Source: Deltaproteobacteria bacterium (GTDB taxonomy: Bacteria > Myxococcota_A > Polyangia > JACPQR01). From it: DNA of 64,000 nucleotides. The notes below the pieces were generated by a model. It made no database searches and was not told the DNA's origin. It worked only from the letters and a program-made list of their open reading frames with translations. Below, piece after piece: positions 45,722 to 53,642 of this stretch. The DNA lies in assembly GCA_016190375.1 (NCBI GenBank), contig JACPQR010000051.1, positions 18,923 to 82,922 on the forward strand. Direction: 5' to 3'. The position numbers and the translations under genes are program-made. The stretch's first letter is position 1; every line of letters begins with the position of its first letter.

Positions 45722-47125
45722 ATGCCGGAGGCGACGAAGGCGTGCGTGCTGGTCGCGGAGGATGATCCGCTCGTCCTCGGAACGGTGTCGCGGGGCCTCC
45801 GTCGGGCGGGCTTCGAGGTCCGCTCCTTCGAGTCCGGGGCGGAGGCGCTGGCCGCGCTCGAGGCGGGAGCGGCCGCGCGAACGGACGTCCTTCTCACCGA
45901 CGTGCAGATGCCCGGCGGCGTCGACGGGCTCGAGCTCCTCCGGATCGCGAACGACCGGTGGCCGGACGTCGGCGTGATCGTAATGACGGCGCACGCCACG
46001 ATCGGCGCGGCCGTCGAGGCCATGCGTCGAGGAGCCTACGACTACCTCGTCAAGCCCTTCGGGTCGCTCGACGACCTCGTCACCGTCGTGAAGCACGCCG
46101 TGGAGCGCAGCAGGCTCAGGGAACGGAACCGCTTCCTCGAGCGCCAGCTCGAGGTCTCCGATCGCTTCGACGACATGGTCGGCGCCTCGCCGCTCATGCG
46201 CGAGGTGTTCGCCCTCGTCGAGAGCGTGGCTCCCGTCGACTCCACGGTGCTCGTCCTCGGGGAGAGCGGCACGGGCAAGGAGCTCGTGGCCCGCGCCATC
46301 CACCGGCGGAGCCCGAGGAACGGCCGCGCGTTCGTCCCCATCAACTGCGCCGCGCTGACGGAGACGCTCCTCGAGAGCGAGCTGTTCGGTCACGTCCGAG
46401 GCGCGTTCTCGGGCGCCACGAGCAACCGGCGCGGGGTCTTCGAGGAGGCGTCGGGGGGGACGCTCTTCCTCGACGAGGTCGGCGAGCTGTCGGCTGCCAC
46501 GCAGGTCCGCCTCCTGCGCGTCCTGCAGGAGGGGGAGATTCGCCCGGTGGGATCGAGCGAGCCGCGAAAGGTCGACCCGAGGGTCGTGGCGGCGACCAAC
46601 CGCGACCTGCCCGCGGCGATCCGGGCAGGCGCCTTCCGGGAGGATCTGTACTACCGGCTGAACGTGGTCTCGATCGAGGTACCGGCGCTGCGAAGGCGCC
46701 CCGAGGACATCGCGCCCCTGGCGCATCGTTTCCTTCAGAAGCACGGGAAGAGGCTGGGAAAGGCGACCGCCCGCTTCGAGCCGGAGGCGCTCGAGCTCCT
46801 GATCGGATACGGATGGCCCGGCAACGTCCGCGAGCTCGAGCACGCCATGGAGCGCGCGCTGGTGCTTTCCAAGGGGGACTCCGTGACGCCGGCGTCGCTT
46901 CCGCCTGCCGTTCGCGACGCGAGGGTCTCGGCGAAGGGACTGGCGAGCGCGGGCCTTCCGTTCGCGCAGGCCAAGGAGGCCGCCGTCGCGGCCTTCGAGC
47001 GAGGCTACGTCGAGGAGCTACTGTCTCGCTCGGGCGGAAGCCTCGCCGAGGCGGCTCGATCGGCCGGGCTCGATCGATCGAACTTCCGCCGGCTGATGAA
47101 GCGCCACGGGATCGAATCGCGCTGA
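45722..47125 (+). CDS. NtrC-type sigma54-dependent response regulator
   Basis: This 467-aa protein has a receiver domain (acidic AEDDP, phospho-acceptor Asp60 in TDVQMP, KPF). A sigma54-interacting AAA+ domain follows with Walker A GESGTGKE (about 180), GAFSGA loop (GAFTGA with Ser for the usual Thr) and GTLFLDEVGELS. A Fis-type helix-turn-helix at about 425-463 is marked by SLAEAARSAGLDRSNFRRLMK. It activates sigma54 promoters upon phosphorylation. The convergent histidine kinase ends 7 bp from its stop and is a likely partner. Confidence 0.93.
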   Translation: MPEATKACVLVAEDDPLVLGTVSRGLRRAGFEVRSFESGAEALAALEAGAAARTDVLLTDVQMPGGVDGLELLRIANDRWPDVGVIVMTAHATIGAAVEAMRRGAYDYLVKPFGSLDDLVTVVKHAVERSRLRERNRFLERQLEVSDRFDDMVGASPLMREVFALVESVAPVDSTVLVLGESGTGKELVARAIHRRSPRNGRAFVPINCAALTETLLESELFGHVRGAFSGATSNRRGVFEEASGGTLFLDEVGELSAATQVRLLRVLQEGEIRPVGSSEPRKVDPRVVAATNRDLPAAIRAGAFREDLYYRLNVVSIEVPALRRRPEDIAPLAHRFLQKHGKRLGKATARFEPEALELLIGYGWPGNVRELEHAMERALVLSKGDSVTPASLPPAVRDARVSAKGLASAGLPFAQAKEAAVAAFERGYVEELLSRSGGSLAEAARSAGLDRSNFRRLMKRHGIESR

Positions 47126-47132
47126 GACGTCG

Positions 47133-48260
47133 CTACCGTCCGGGGAGCGAGACGCAGAACGTGGTCCCGACGGGAGCGTTCGGCTCGGCCCAGACCCGCC
47201 CGCGCTGGGCCTCGGCGGCCAGCCGGCAGAAGGCCAGCCCGAGGCCGCGGCTCTTGCGAGCGTTGGCTCCGGAGCTGCCATCGAGGCGGACGTACTTCTC
47301 GAAGATCCGGTCGCGGTGCTCCTCGGGGATGCCGGGGCCCTGGTCGCGGATACGGATCTCCGCTGCGCCGCTCGCGTCGGTCCGGGCCTCGATTACGATC
47401 GTGGTGCCCGAAGGTGCGTACTTCAGGCTGTTGTCGAGGAGGTTCACGACGATGCGCCGGAGCAGATCCGGATCGGCCTGGACCGCCGGAGCGCCCAGGT
47501 CCGTCCGGAGCTCGATCTTCTGCTGGCGGAGCTGGGCCAGTGCGGCCATCGAGGCGCGCGCCTCCTCGAGCAGGGTCGCGAGCGGCACGGGAGCCAGGCG
47601 CGGGACCAGCGCGCCGTCCTCGCTGCGGCTCACGTCGAGCAGGGTCAGGACCATGCGGTCCATCGCCTGCGCGCCCAGGTAGATGTCGCGCATCGACTCA
47701 CGCGTGGGCTCGCTCAGCTCGGGCTCCTCCTGGAGCCCATACGCGTTGGCGACGATGGCGGACAGCGGGTTCTTGAGGTCGTGGACGATGTAGGCGGTCA
47801 GCGCCGCCTTCTGCTCCTGGGCCTCGAGCAGGGCCTTGTTCTTGGCCTCGAGCTCGCTCACGAGCCGCCGGACCTGCTCCTCGGCCTCGACCTGCTCCGT
47901 GATGTCCCTACCGACGGAGTAGATTCGCCGCCGCTGGACCGAGACCGTGGCGTTCCAGAGGATCCACCGGTACGACCCGTCATTGCAGAGGAAGCGATTC
48001 TGGTACTCGACGTGATCGAGGCCCGTCAGGAGCTTCTCGCGCTTGGAGGCCGGCATCTCCCGTTCGGCCGGGTGGATGAACTCCTTCGAGGGACGCGCGC
48101 AGAGCTCCTCGTTCGTGAACCCGAGGGCGCGCTCCCACGCGGGGTTGAGCCGCTGGAAGTAGCCGTCGAGGTCCGAGATCGCGAACAGGTCGGTCGACAG
48201 GGTGAAGAAGCGGAGGAGCTCCTCGTCGGTCCAGCTCTCGTGCTCGCCAGGTGTCGCCAA
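47133..48260 (-). CDS. PAS-domain sensor histidine kinase
   Basis: This 375-aa soluble kinase has no transmembrane segment. An N-terminal PAS domain (LFAISDLDGYFQRLNPAWERALGFT, followed by a PAC-like SYRWILWNATV) leads to a short coiled coil. The H-box YIVHDLKNPLSA contains the phosphorylated His160. ATP-binding motifs are NLLDNSLKYAP, DQGPGIPEEHRDRIFEKY and SRGLGLAFC. The start is TTG 48260 with a GGGGGA box before it. The downstream gene on the opposite strand encodes an NtrC regulator; a receiver gene lies 81 bp upstream on the same strand. Confidence 0.9.
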   Translation of the reverse strand: MATPGEHESWTDEELLRFFTLSTDLFAISDLDGYFQRLNPAWERALGFTNEELCARPSKEFIHPAEREMPASKREKLLTGLDHVEYQNRFLCNDGSYRWILWNATVSVQRRRIYSVGRDITEQVEAEEQVRRLVSELEAKNKALLEAQEQKAALTAYIVHDLKNPLSAIVANAYGLQEEPELSEPTRESMRDIYLGAQAMDRMVLTLLDVSRSEDGALVPRLAPVPLATLLEEARASMAALAQLRQQKIELRTDLGAPAVQADPDLLRRIVVNLLDNSLKYAPSGTTIVIEARTDASGAAEIRIRDQGPGIPEEHRDRIFEKYVRLDGSSGANARKSRGLGLAFCRLAAEAQRGRVWAEPNAPVGTTFCVSLPGR

Positions 48261-48341
48261 AGGGGTCCCCCTTCGTGTCTACGGCCTTCCTCGGCCGGCC
48301 TTCACCAATAATATGCTGGCCGTCACCGTTTCCTCAGGCTC

Positions 48342-48851
48342 TCAGCCGAACGAGACGCGGCGGCGGGCGGCGGGCGGCGCGGGAGGCAGAGCGCGGGTGT
48401 CGGCGCGCGCCCCCTCCAGCGGCCGGCGGCGGACCCAGGTCGTCGCCTGGACCACGGCGCGCTCGATCTCGTCGGCCGAGAAGGGCTTTCGCACGATGTG
48501 TGCGATTCCCAGTCCCCAGGCTCGCTCGATCAGCTCCTCGTCGCGGCAAGCTGCCGACACCAGGATGATGGGCAGTTGCCGCCACGGCCCGTAGGGCGCG
48601 GCGTTCCGGATCGCCCAGGCGAGCTCGATGCCGTCCCTCACCGGCATGTCGATGTCGGAGACGATGCAGACGACGTCCTGGTCGAGGAGCTCGAGGGCGG
48701 CGTCGCCGTCGGTCGCCATTCGTACGTCGAGGCTCGGGAAGGCACGCTGGAGGAGCCTTCGCATCGTGCAGCCGGCGAGCTGATCGTCGTCGACGAGGAT
48801 CAACGTGCCGGTGAGGTCGGCGTGTTCTCGGGTCTGTGGTCTGGCGCTCAT
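48342..48851 (-). CDS. Single-domain response regulator (CheY-like receiver)
   Basis: This 169-aa protein is a receiver domain with acidic pocket VDDDQ (Asp21-23), phospho-acceptor Asp66 in SDIDMPVRDG and Lys in VRKPFS. A Pro/Ala/Arg-rich tail of about 40 residues has no fold. No output domain is present. It is upstream of and probably co-transcribed with the PAS histidine kinase, suggesting a phosphorelay between that kinase, this receiver and the NtrC-type regulator. Confidence 0.88.
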   Translation of the reverse strand: MSARPQTREHADLTGTLILVDDDQLAGCTMRRLLQRAFPSLDVRMATDGDAALELLDQDVVCIVSDIDMPVRDGIELAWAIRNAAPYGPWRQLPIILVSAACRDEELIERAWGLGIAHIVRKPFSADEIERAVVQATTWVRRRPLEGARADTRALPPAPPAARRRVSFG

Positions 48852-49029
48852 GCCCCTCGTTCGCTGCAGCCACCGTGCCGCCGGCGGCCCCTCGAAAACG
48901 CCGGGCGGATGGCCCTTTCGCGCTGGAGCTCGTGGTCATCCGTGACCTCGAAGGTCGCCGATGACCCTGCGCGGATCCCGCGACTCTTGTCTTTTCGAGC
49001 GGCGCGGGGGGTGCATTCGTGACCGAGGC

Positions 49030-52000
49030 ATGAAGCCGAACACCAACGAATCATCTCGTCTCCGATCCTCCACCCTGCGCCGGCCCGGGATCTCGAGCGG
49101 GCCGACGCTCGCGCTCGCCGCGTTGATGCTCGCCGGCCTGGTGTCGCCGAGCTGCAAGCTCGGGGCAGATGGCACGCCTCGGCGCGGGCGGCGAGCACCT
49201 GCCATCTCCGTTGCGCTGCCCGGTCGACTCGCGATGCGGGGAGCGGCGGCCGACTCGAACGACGCCGATGCCGGCCAGGATGCGCGCCCCGACGGTGGCA
49301 GGGGGAGCGGGGGCGCCGCCGATCCCGCGATCGACCAGTGCCTGACGAACAACGGTGGTTGCGACCCGCTCGTCTCTTGCACGATGACGGCGAGCGGGCG
49401 GCGCTGCGGGCCTTGCCCCGAGGGCTACTCGGGCAGCGGCGAGACGGGGTGCGTCGACATCGACGAGTGCCTGACCGACAACGGCGGCTGCGACCCGCGC
49501 GTCGCTTGCGAGAACACGTCCGGAGGACGGCGCTGCGGCCCACCACGCAGGGGATACTCGAACCGCGGCGTTCGCGAGATCGCCGATGTCGACGAGTGTC
49601 TGACGAACAACGGGGGCTGCGACCCGCTCGTCGCCTGCACGAACACGCCCGATGGGCGGCGCTGCGGCCCCTGCCCCGCGGGCTACGCCGGCGGCGGCGA
49701 GACGGGCTGCGTCGACGTCGACGAGTGCCTCACGAACAACGGCGGCTGCGACCCGCTCGTCGCCTGCGCCAACACCGACGGCGGCAGGACCTGCGGCCCC
49801 TGCCCCGCGGGCTACGCCGGCGGCGGCGAGACGGGCTGCGCCAACGTCGACGAGTGCCAGGTCGACCACGGGGGCTGCGACCCGCAGGTCGTCTGCGAGA
49901 ACACGCCCGGCGGCCGGCTCTGCGGCTCGTGCCCCGCGGGCTTCTACGGCAGCGGCGAGACCGGCTGCGCCGACATCGACGAGTGCCGGATCGACAACGG
50001 CGGCTGCGACCCGCGCGACATGTGCGTCAACATGCCGGGCGGGCTGCGCTGCGTCACGCCGCCCGAGGTCGAGCCCACCCAGATCGTGGACGGCGTCGAC
50101 GAGTGCTCGCTCGGCATCGCGTCGTGCGGCGCCGGATCGACCTGCGCCGACGATTCGGTCGGGTACCACTGCGAGTGCGAGGACGGCTTCGCTCCGACGG
50201 CGGACCGAGCGTGCGCCGCCGCCGCCGGGCCCGACTGCCATTCGCTCGTGGGACGGGTGGCAGGGCTCGCAGGGGCGGCGGCCGTGACGCTGGGCAGCGA
50301 CGGCTACCTCTCGTCGCTCCCCGTCGGGGCCGACGGCGCGTTCGCGTTCTTCGGCGTCCCCCCGGGAGCGCACTTCCTGAAGCTCGAGGCGACCGGTCAC
50401 GAGAGCGAGCTGGCGCGGACCATCGTCGTCCCCGACGACGCCGCCGCCTGCGCGCGGAGCATCGTCGTCCCCGACATGCAGGCGAGGCCGCTCGAGCAGG
50501 GCGACTTCTGCTTCCACTGGGAGGAGGACGTCAGCCGCTCCGGCTACCAGGTCAGCGCCTGGGTCAACGAGCCTGCGCGGATCGCGTTCCTGGGCGAGCC
50601 GGTCGACTCCCCCGATCTCATGGCCGCCGACGCGCTGCGCCGCGACTTCCAGATCCTCCTCAGCGACGAGGAGCTCGCCTGGACGCAAGAGCACGCGTAC
50701 CGGCTGCACCAGACGATGAAGACGATCCCTCAGCTCGTGGAGGGCCCCTCGAAGTGGGTGCTCACGAGCGAACACCTGCCCGACGACATCATCATCGACC
50801 ACGAGGAGAACCTCGTCGTCATCTCGCAGGACGCGTTCGTCTACGCGGCGCCGCGGCTCGTGCTGCTCGATGGGCTTCGCGGGACCTTCTACTCGAAGCG
50901 GCTGCACCACGCCGCCACCATGTTCGTGACGCACGAAGGTGAGAGCCTCGACGCCGTCGAGCGCATCCTCGGCCAGCGCTTCGGCGTCACGACCGTCATC
51001 GGGGACTACAGGGCCTTGACCGACGAGCACGCCGATCGCTTCCAGGAGTTCCACCCGGACGAGCTCCTCGACATCATCGACATGTTCGAGGAGATGCCGG
51101 CCGGCTACCGCGTCGTGCCGGGTCTCAGCTACCTCGTGCGGCGCAAGGACGGGCAGCCCCACCCTCTGTATCCGGGCGCGCCCGCCGTCGCCTGGCCGAC
51201 CAGGCACGTCGAGAGCTACATCGAGTTCATGGACACCGCGTTCCTCTCGAACCTCGACCACATGCATCGCCTCATCATCCACGAGAAGAGCCACTTCCTC
51301 TGGTCGCGGCTGTTCACCGAGGAGCTCAAGCAGGCCTGGATCGAGGTGGGCCAGTGGTATCAGAACCCCGACGATCCGAGCGGCTGGTCGACGAGGTCCA
51401 CGACCGAGTTCGTGTCCGCGTACGCGCATCTGGTGAACCCGGACGAGGACATGGCCGAGTCGCTCTCGTACTTCATCCTCGATCCGGGGGCGCTGCAGTC
51501 GCGGTCGCTGCCCAAGTACGAGTTCATTCGCGACCGGATCATGCACGGCGACCGCTACGTCCAGACCGTGCGCGAGGACCTGACCTTCCAGGTCCTGAAC
51601 CTCTACCCCGACTACGCGTACCCGGGGAAGATCAGGCGCGTCGACGTGTGCGTCGAAGGCGAGCCCGAGGCGGACAAGACGGTCACGGTCGAGATCGAGC
51701 TGCACACGATGGAGGGCGTCCTCGACGGCGCGTCGAACGCGTTCCTGAGGCTGTCGAGCGAGGCCAACACGCACACCGACATGTACCTCTCGCCGGCGAA
51801 CGAACGCGGGTCGGTCCTGCGCGGCGCGAAACGGCTCAGCAGGTACTCCAAGGCCGGGCTGTGGTTCACCGACCAGATCGTCGTCGTCGACAGCGTGGGT
51901 AACCAGCGGCTCGAGGGCGTCGACGACTTCGGCTGGCGGATGTACGTGAATAACCCGCTCGAGGACCTCACGCCCCCGAGATACGTGCCGGGCAGCATCG

Positions 52001-52737
52001 CCATCCAGCGCAGCGACGACGTCCTCGTGCAGGGCGGGATCGACCACGACATCCAGCGCGTCCGCGTGACCTGGGCGGTCGAGGAGGACGTCTCGATGGG
52101 CAGCGGCAATCCCAGCTACGCGACGCTGATCAACCCGTCGGCCGGCATCTACCGGATGGAGTCGTACGGGTCGTTCGACGCGGCGACCTCGACGGCGACG
52201 GTCGACTTCCTGATCAAGGAGTTCAACGCCTCGGGCGACTACGAGGTGTCGTACATCTCGATGGCGGACGAGGCGCTGAACAGCAGCGGTCAGAGGTTCT
52301 CGGACGCGCCGGAGGACGAGCCGGCGCCCACCGTCACGATCGTCACGCCGAACCCGGACGCGACGGGACCCGAGCTGGAGCTGAACGACATCGACGTGAG
52401 CGCCGCGCCCACGCGGCCGGACGCGCCGAACGGCGAGACGCTCGTGCAGATCGACTACCGGGCGCGCGACGACGCCTCGGGGCTCGGCGTCGTGGGTTAC
52501 CTCCTGCTCGATCCGCAGGGGCTGAGCCACGGCCAGTACCACTACCACCGCAACTTCTACACGGAGTTCTTCGACGGCGACCCGACCGCCTGGGAGGACT
52601 ACGAGATCGACGTCGTGCTTCCCGTCGGCTCGGCGCCGGGGACGTGGGGCCTGCAGCTCATGGAGCTGTCCGACAAGGCCGGTAACAGGACGAGCTACGA
52701 CTTCACCGAGATCATCCACTTCGAGGTGGCCGAGTAG
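49030..52737 (+). CDS. Secreted EGF-like repeat protein with HExxH metallopeptidase-like domain
   Basis: This 1235-aa protein has a signal segment ending LVSPSC. About seven EGF-like modules of about 40 residues follow (DECLTNNGGCDPLVAC, GYAGGGETGC; calcium-binding DxDEC motif). A carboxypeptidase-regulatory-like domain comes next (VGRVAGLAGAAAVTLGS). A large domain follows with the zinc-protease motif HEKSH (His751, Glu752, His755) and a downstream Glu in DEDMAES (about residue 810). This resembles the lethal-factor-like (ATLF) gluzincin arrangement. C-terminal Ig-like regions end the protein. The second EGF module lacks two Cys. It is probably extracellular; peptidase activity is inference. 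Confidence 0.82.
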   Translation: MKPNTNESSRLRSSTLRRPGISSGPTLALAALMLAGLVSPSCKLGADGTPRRGRRAPAISVALPGRLAMRGAAADSNDADAGQDARPDGGRGSGGAADPAIDQCLTNNGGCDPLVSCTMTASGRRCGPCPEGYSGSGETGCVDIDECLTDNGGCDPRVACENTSGGRRCGPPRRGYSNRGVREIADVDECLTNNGGCDPLVACTNTPDGRRCGPCPAGYAGGGETGCVDVDECLTNNGGCDPLVACANTDGGRTCGPCPAGYAGGGETGCANVDECQVDHGGCDPQVVCENTPGGRLCGSCPAGFYGSGETGCADIDECRIDNGGCDPRDMCVNMPGGLRCVTPPEVEPTQIVDGVDECSLGIASCGAGSTCADDSVGYHCECEDGFAPTADRACAAAAGPDCHSLVGRVAGLAGAAAVTLGSDGYLSSLPVGADGAFAFFGVPPGAHFLKLEATGHESELARTIVVPDDAAACARSIVVPDMQARPLEQGDFCFHWEEDVSRSGYQVSAWVNEPARIAFLGEPVDSPDLMAADALRRDFQILLSDEELAWTQEHAYRLHQTMKTIPQLVEGPSKWVLTSEHLPDDIIIDHEENLVVISQDAFVYAAPRLVLLDGLRGTFYSKRLHHAATMFVTHEGESLDAVERILGQRFGVTTVIGDYRALTDEHADRFQEFHPDELLDIIDMFEEMPAGYRVVPGLSYLVRRKDGQPHPLYPGAPAVAWPTRHVESYIEFMDTAFLSNLDHMHRLIIHEKSHFLWSRLFTEELKQAWIEVGQWYQNPDDPSGWSTRSTTEFVSAYAHLVNPDEDMAESLSYFILDPGALQSRSLPKYEFIRDRIMHGDRYVQTVREDLTFQVLNLYPDYAYPGKIRRVDVCVEGEPEADKTVTVEIELHTMEGVLDGASNAFLRLSSEANTHTDMYLSPANERGSVLRGAKRLSRYSKAGLWFTDQIVVVDSVGNQRLEGVDDFGWRMYVNNPLEDLTPPRYVPGSIAIQRSDDVLVQGGIDHDIQRVRVTWAVEEDVSMGSGNPSYATLINPSAGIYRMESYGSFDAATSTATVDFLIKEFNASGDYEVSYISMADEALNSSGQRFSDAPEDEPAPTVTIVTPNPDATGPELELNDIDVSAAPTRPDAPNGETLVQIDYRARDDASGLGVVGYLLLDPQGLSHGQYHYHRNFYTEFFDGDPTAWEDYEIDVVLPVGSAPGTWGLQLMELSDKAGNRTSYDFTEIIHFEVAE

Positions 52738-52750
52738 CCAGGCCGCCGCG

Positions 52751-52818
52751 GACGAAACGCGCGGTTGTCTCTGCGAAGCCCATCTTTTCGCGCACTTGAG
52801 GACCTGGTGCGTGTCCCC
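52751..52818 (+). repeat. 68-nt dispersed element, copy D
   Basis: Begins GACGAAACGCGCGGTTG and ends GGTGCGTGTCCCC. It begins 13 bp after the stop of the EGF-like gene and ends 45 bp before the antitoxin gene of a VapBC-type module, whose other side carries copy E. Confidence 0.8.
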
Positions 52819-52863
52819 TCTCTGAACGTTGCCCGTGGCCCATAAATATGGGAGCGTACGAGC

Positions 52864-53115
52864 ATGAAGACCACCATCGAGCTCCCGGACCGGCTGTTCC
52901 GGAGCGCGAAGGCCGCAGCCGCCGCTCGGGGCGTGTCGCTGAAGCAGTATTTCACCGAGGCCGTCGAGCGAACCCTGCGCGAGCGCGAGCACCCCTCGCG
53001 CCCGTCCTGGAAGAATCTGTCGGGCCGCCTGAAGGGGCTGAGGGCAGAGACCGCGCGCCTCGATCGTCTGGTCGAGGCCGAGTTCGAACGGATCGACACT
53101 GAGGACAACCCGTGA
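52864..53115 (+). CDS. vapB: VapB-like ribbon-helix-helix antitoxin
   Basis: This 83-aa protein has an N-terminal ribbon-helix-helix: MKTTIELPDRLFRSAKAAAA then RGVSLKQYFTEAVER. An acidic/basic C-terminal arm that should bind the PIN toxin follows. ATG 52864 is favoured by the beta-strand start. The stop overlaps the toxin GTG start (GTGA). It likely represses its own promoter, which lies between copy D and the gene. Confidence 0.85.
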   Translation: MKTTIELPDRLFRSAKAAAAARGVSLKQYFTEAVERTLREREHPSRPSWKNLSGRLKGLRAETARLDRLVEAEFERIDTEDNP

Positions 53116-53489
53116 TCCTGGACACCAACGCGGTCTCTGCCCTGGCGGATGGGGTCGCGTCTCTCGAGGTCGCTGCTGCCCGAGTCGACGTGTTCGCGCT
53201 GCCGGTCATCGTGATAGGCGAGTTCCGCTTCGGCATCCTGCGCTCTCGGCACCGGCGTCGTTACGAGTCCTGGCTCGACCGTCTCGTGGCCGTCTGCAAC
53301 GTGCTTCGCCTGGACGAGGAGACCGCGGCCCACTACTCGACCCTCCGCGAGGAGCTCCGCGCGGCGGGCCGGCCGATTCCTTCGAACGACGCCTGGATCG
53401 CCGCCCTGGCGCGGCAGCACGACCTTCCGGTGCTCAGCCGCGACGCGCACTTCGACGAGGTCACCGGCCTGACGCGCACCTCCTGGTGA
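53112..53489 (+). CDS. vapC: PIN-domain ribonuclease toxin (VapC-like)
   Basis: This 125-aa PIN domain has the acidic residues Asp4 (MILDTNAV), Glu37 (VIGEFRFG), Asp93 (SNDAWIAALA) and Asp111 (SRDAHF). VapC toxins cleave specific tRNAs or rRNA. The GTG start overlaps the antitoxin stop. The module lies between two 68-nt elements, one 45 bp upstream of its antitoxin and the other 83 bp downstream of this stop. Confidence 0.88.
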   Translation: MILDTNAVSALADGVASLEVAAARVDVFALPVIVIGEFRFGILRSRHRRRYESWLDRLVAVCNVLRLDEETAAHYSTLREELRAAGRPIPSNDAWIAALARQHDLPVLSRDAHFDEVTGLTRTSW

Positions 53490-53535
53490 GCGGGCCTCCA
53501 CCAAGCGAGGGAGCTTGCCTCGATCCGCCACGGGC

Positions 53536-53572
53536 TCAGATGACCTGACGGATGCAGCCGCCACCCGCGCAA
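53536..53572 (-). pseudogene. Duplicated tail of the Cys-rich protease gene
   Basis: About 35 of 40 bases match the 3' end of the protease gene at 53643-53682. The minus-strand reading is AGGGCIRQVI followed by TGA, versus AGGGCICEVI and TGA in the gene. It lies left of copy E, so E separates the remnant from the intact gene end. Confidence 0.75.
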
Positions 53573-53640
53573 GACGAAACGCGCGGTTGTGTCTGCGAGC
53601 GCAATGATCTCGCGGTGTTCCGAGCCGGGTGCGTGTCCCC
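53573..53640 (+). repeat. 68-nt dispersed element, copy E
   Basis: Begins GACGAAACGCGCGGTTG and ends GGGTGCGTGTCCCC. An inner inverted repeat GCGAG...CTCGC is visible. It ends 2 bp before the stop triplet of the protease gene, the same spacing as copy A has to tolB. Confidence 0.85.
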
Positions 53641-53642
53641 TT

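Noticed and set aside
49051..52992. Very long open frame on the minus strand opposite the EGF-like gene
   Set aside because: Antisense open frames are common at this GC content; the plus-strand gene has a signal peptide and recognisable domains.
40558..53640. Whether the 68-nt elements are integron attC sites carrying toxin-antitoxin cassettes
   Set aside because: attC sites need GTTRRRY and RYYYAAC core sites at their ends; these copies instead end in GACGAAA and GTGTCCCC, and no integrase gene was seen.
53536..53640. The duplicated gene tail beside element E as a target-site duplication
   Set aside because: The match is about 37 bp and imperfect, too long and too diverged for a simple transposition duplication; it is better read as a gene-tail remnant.
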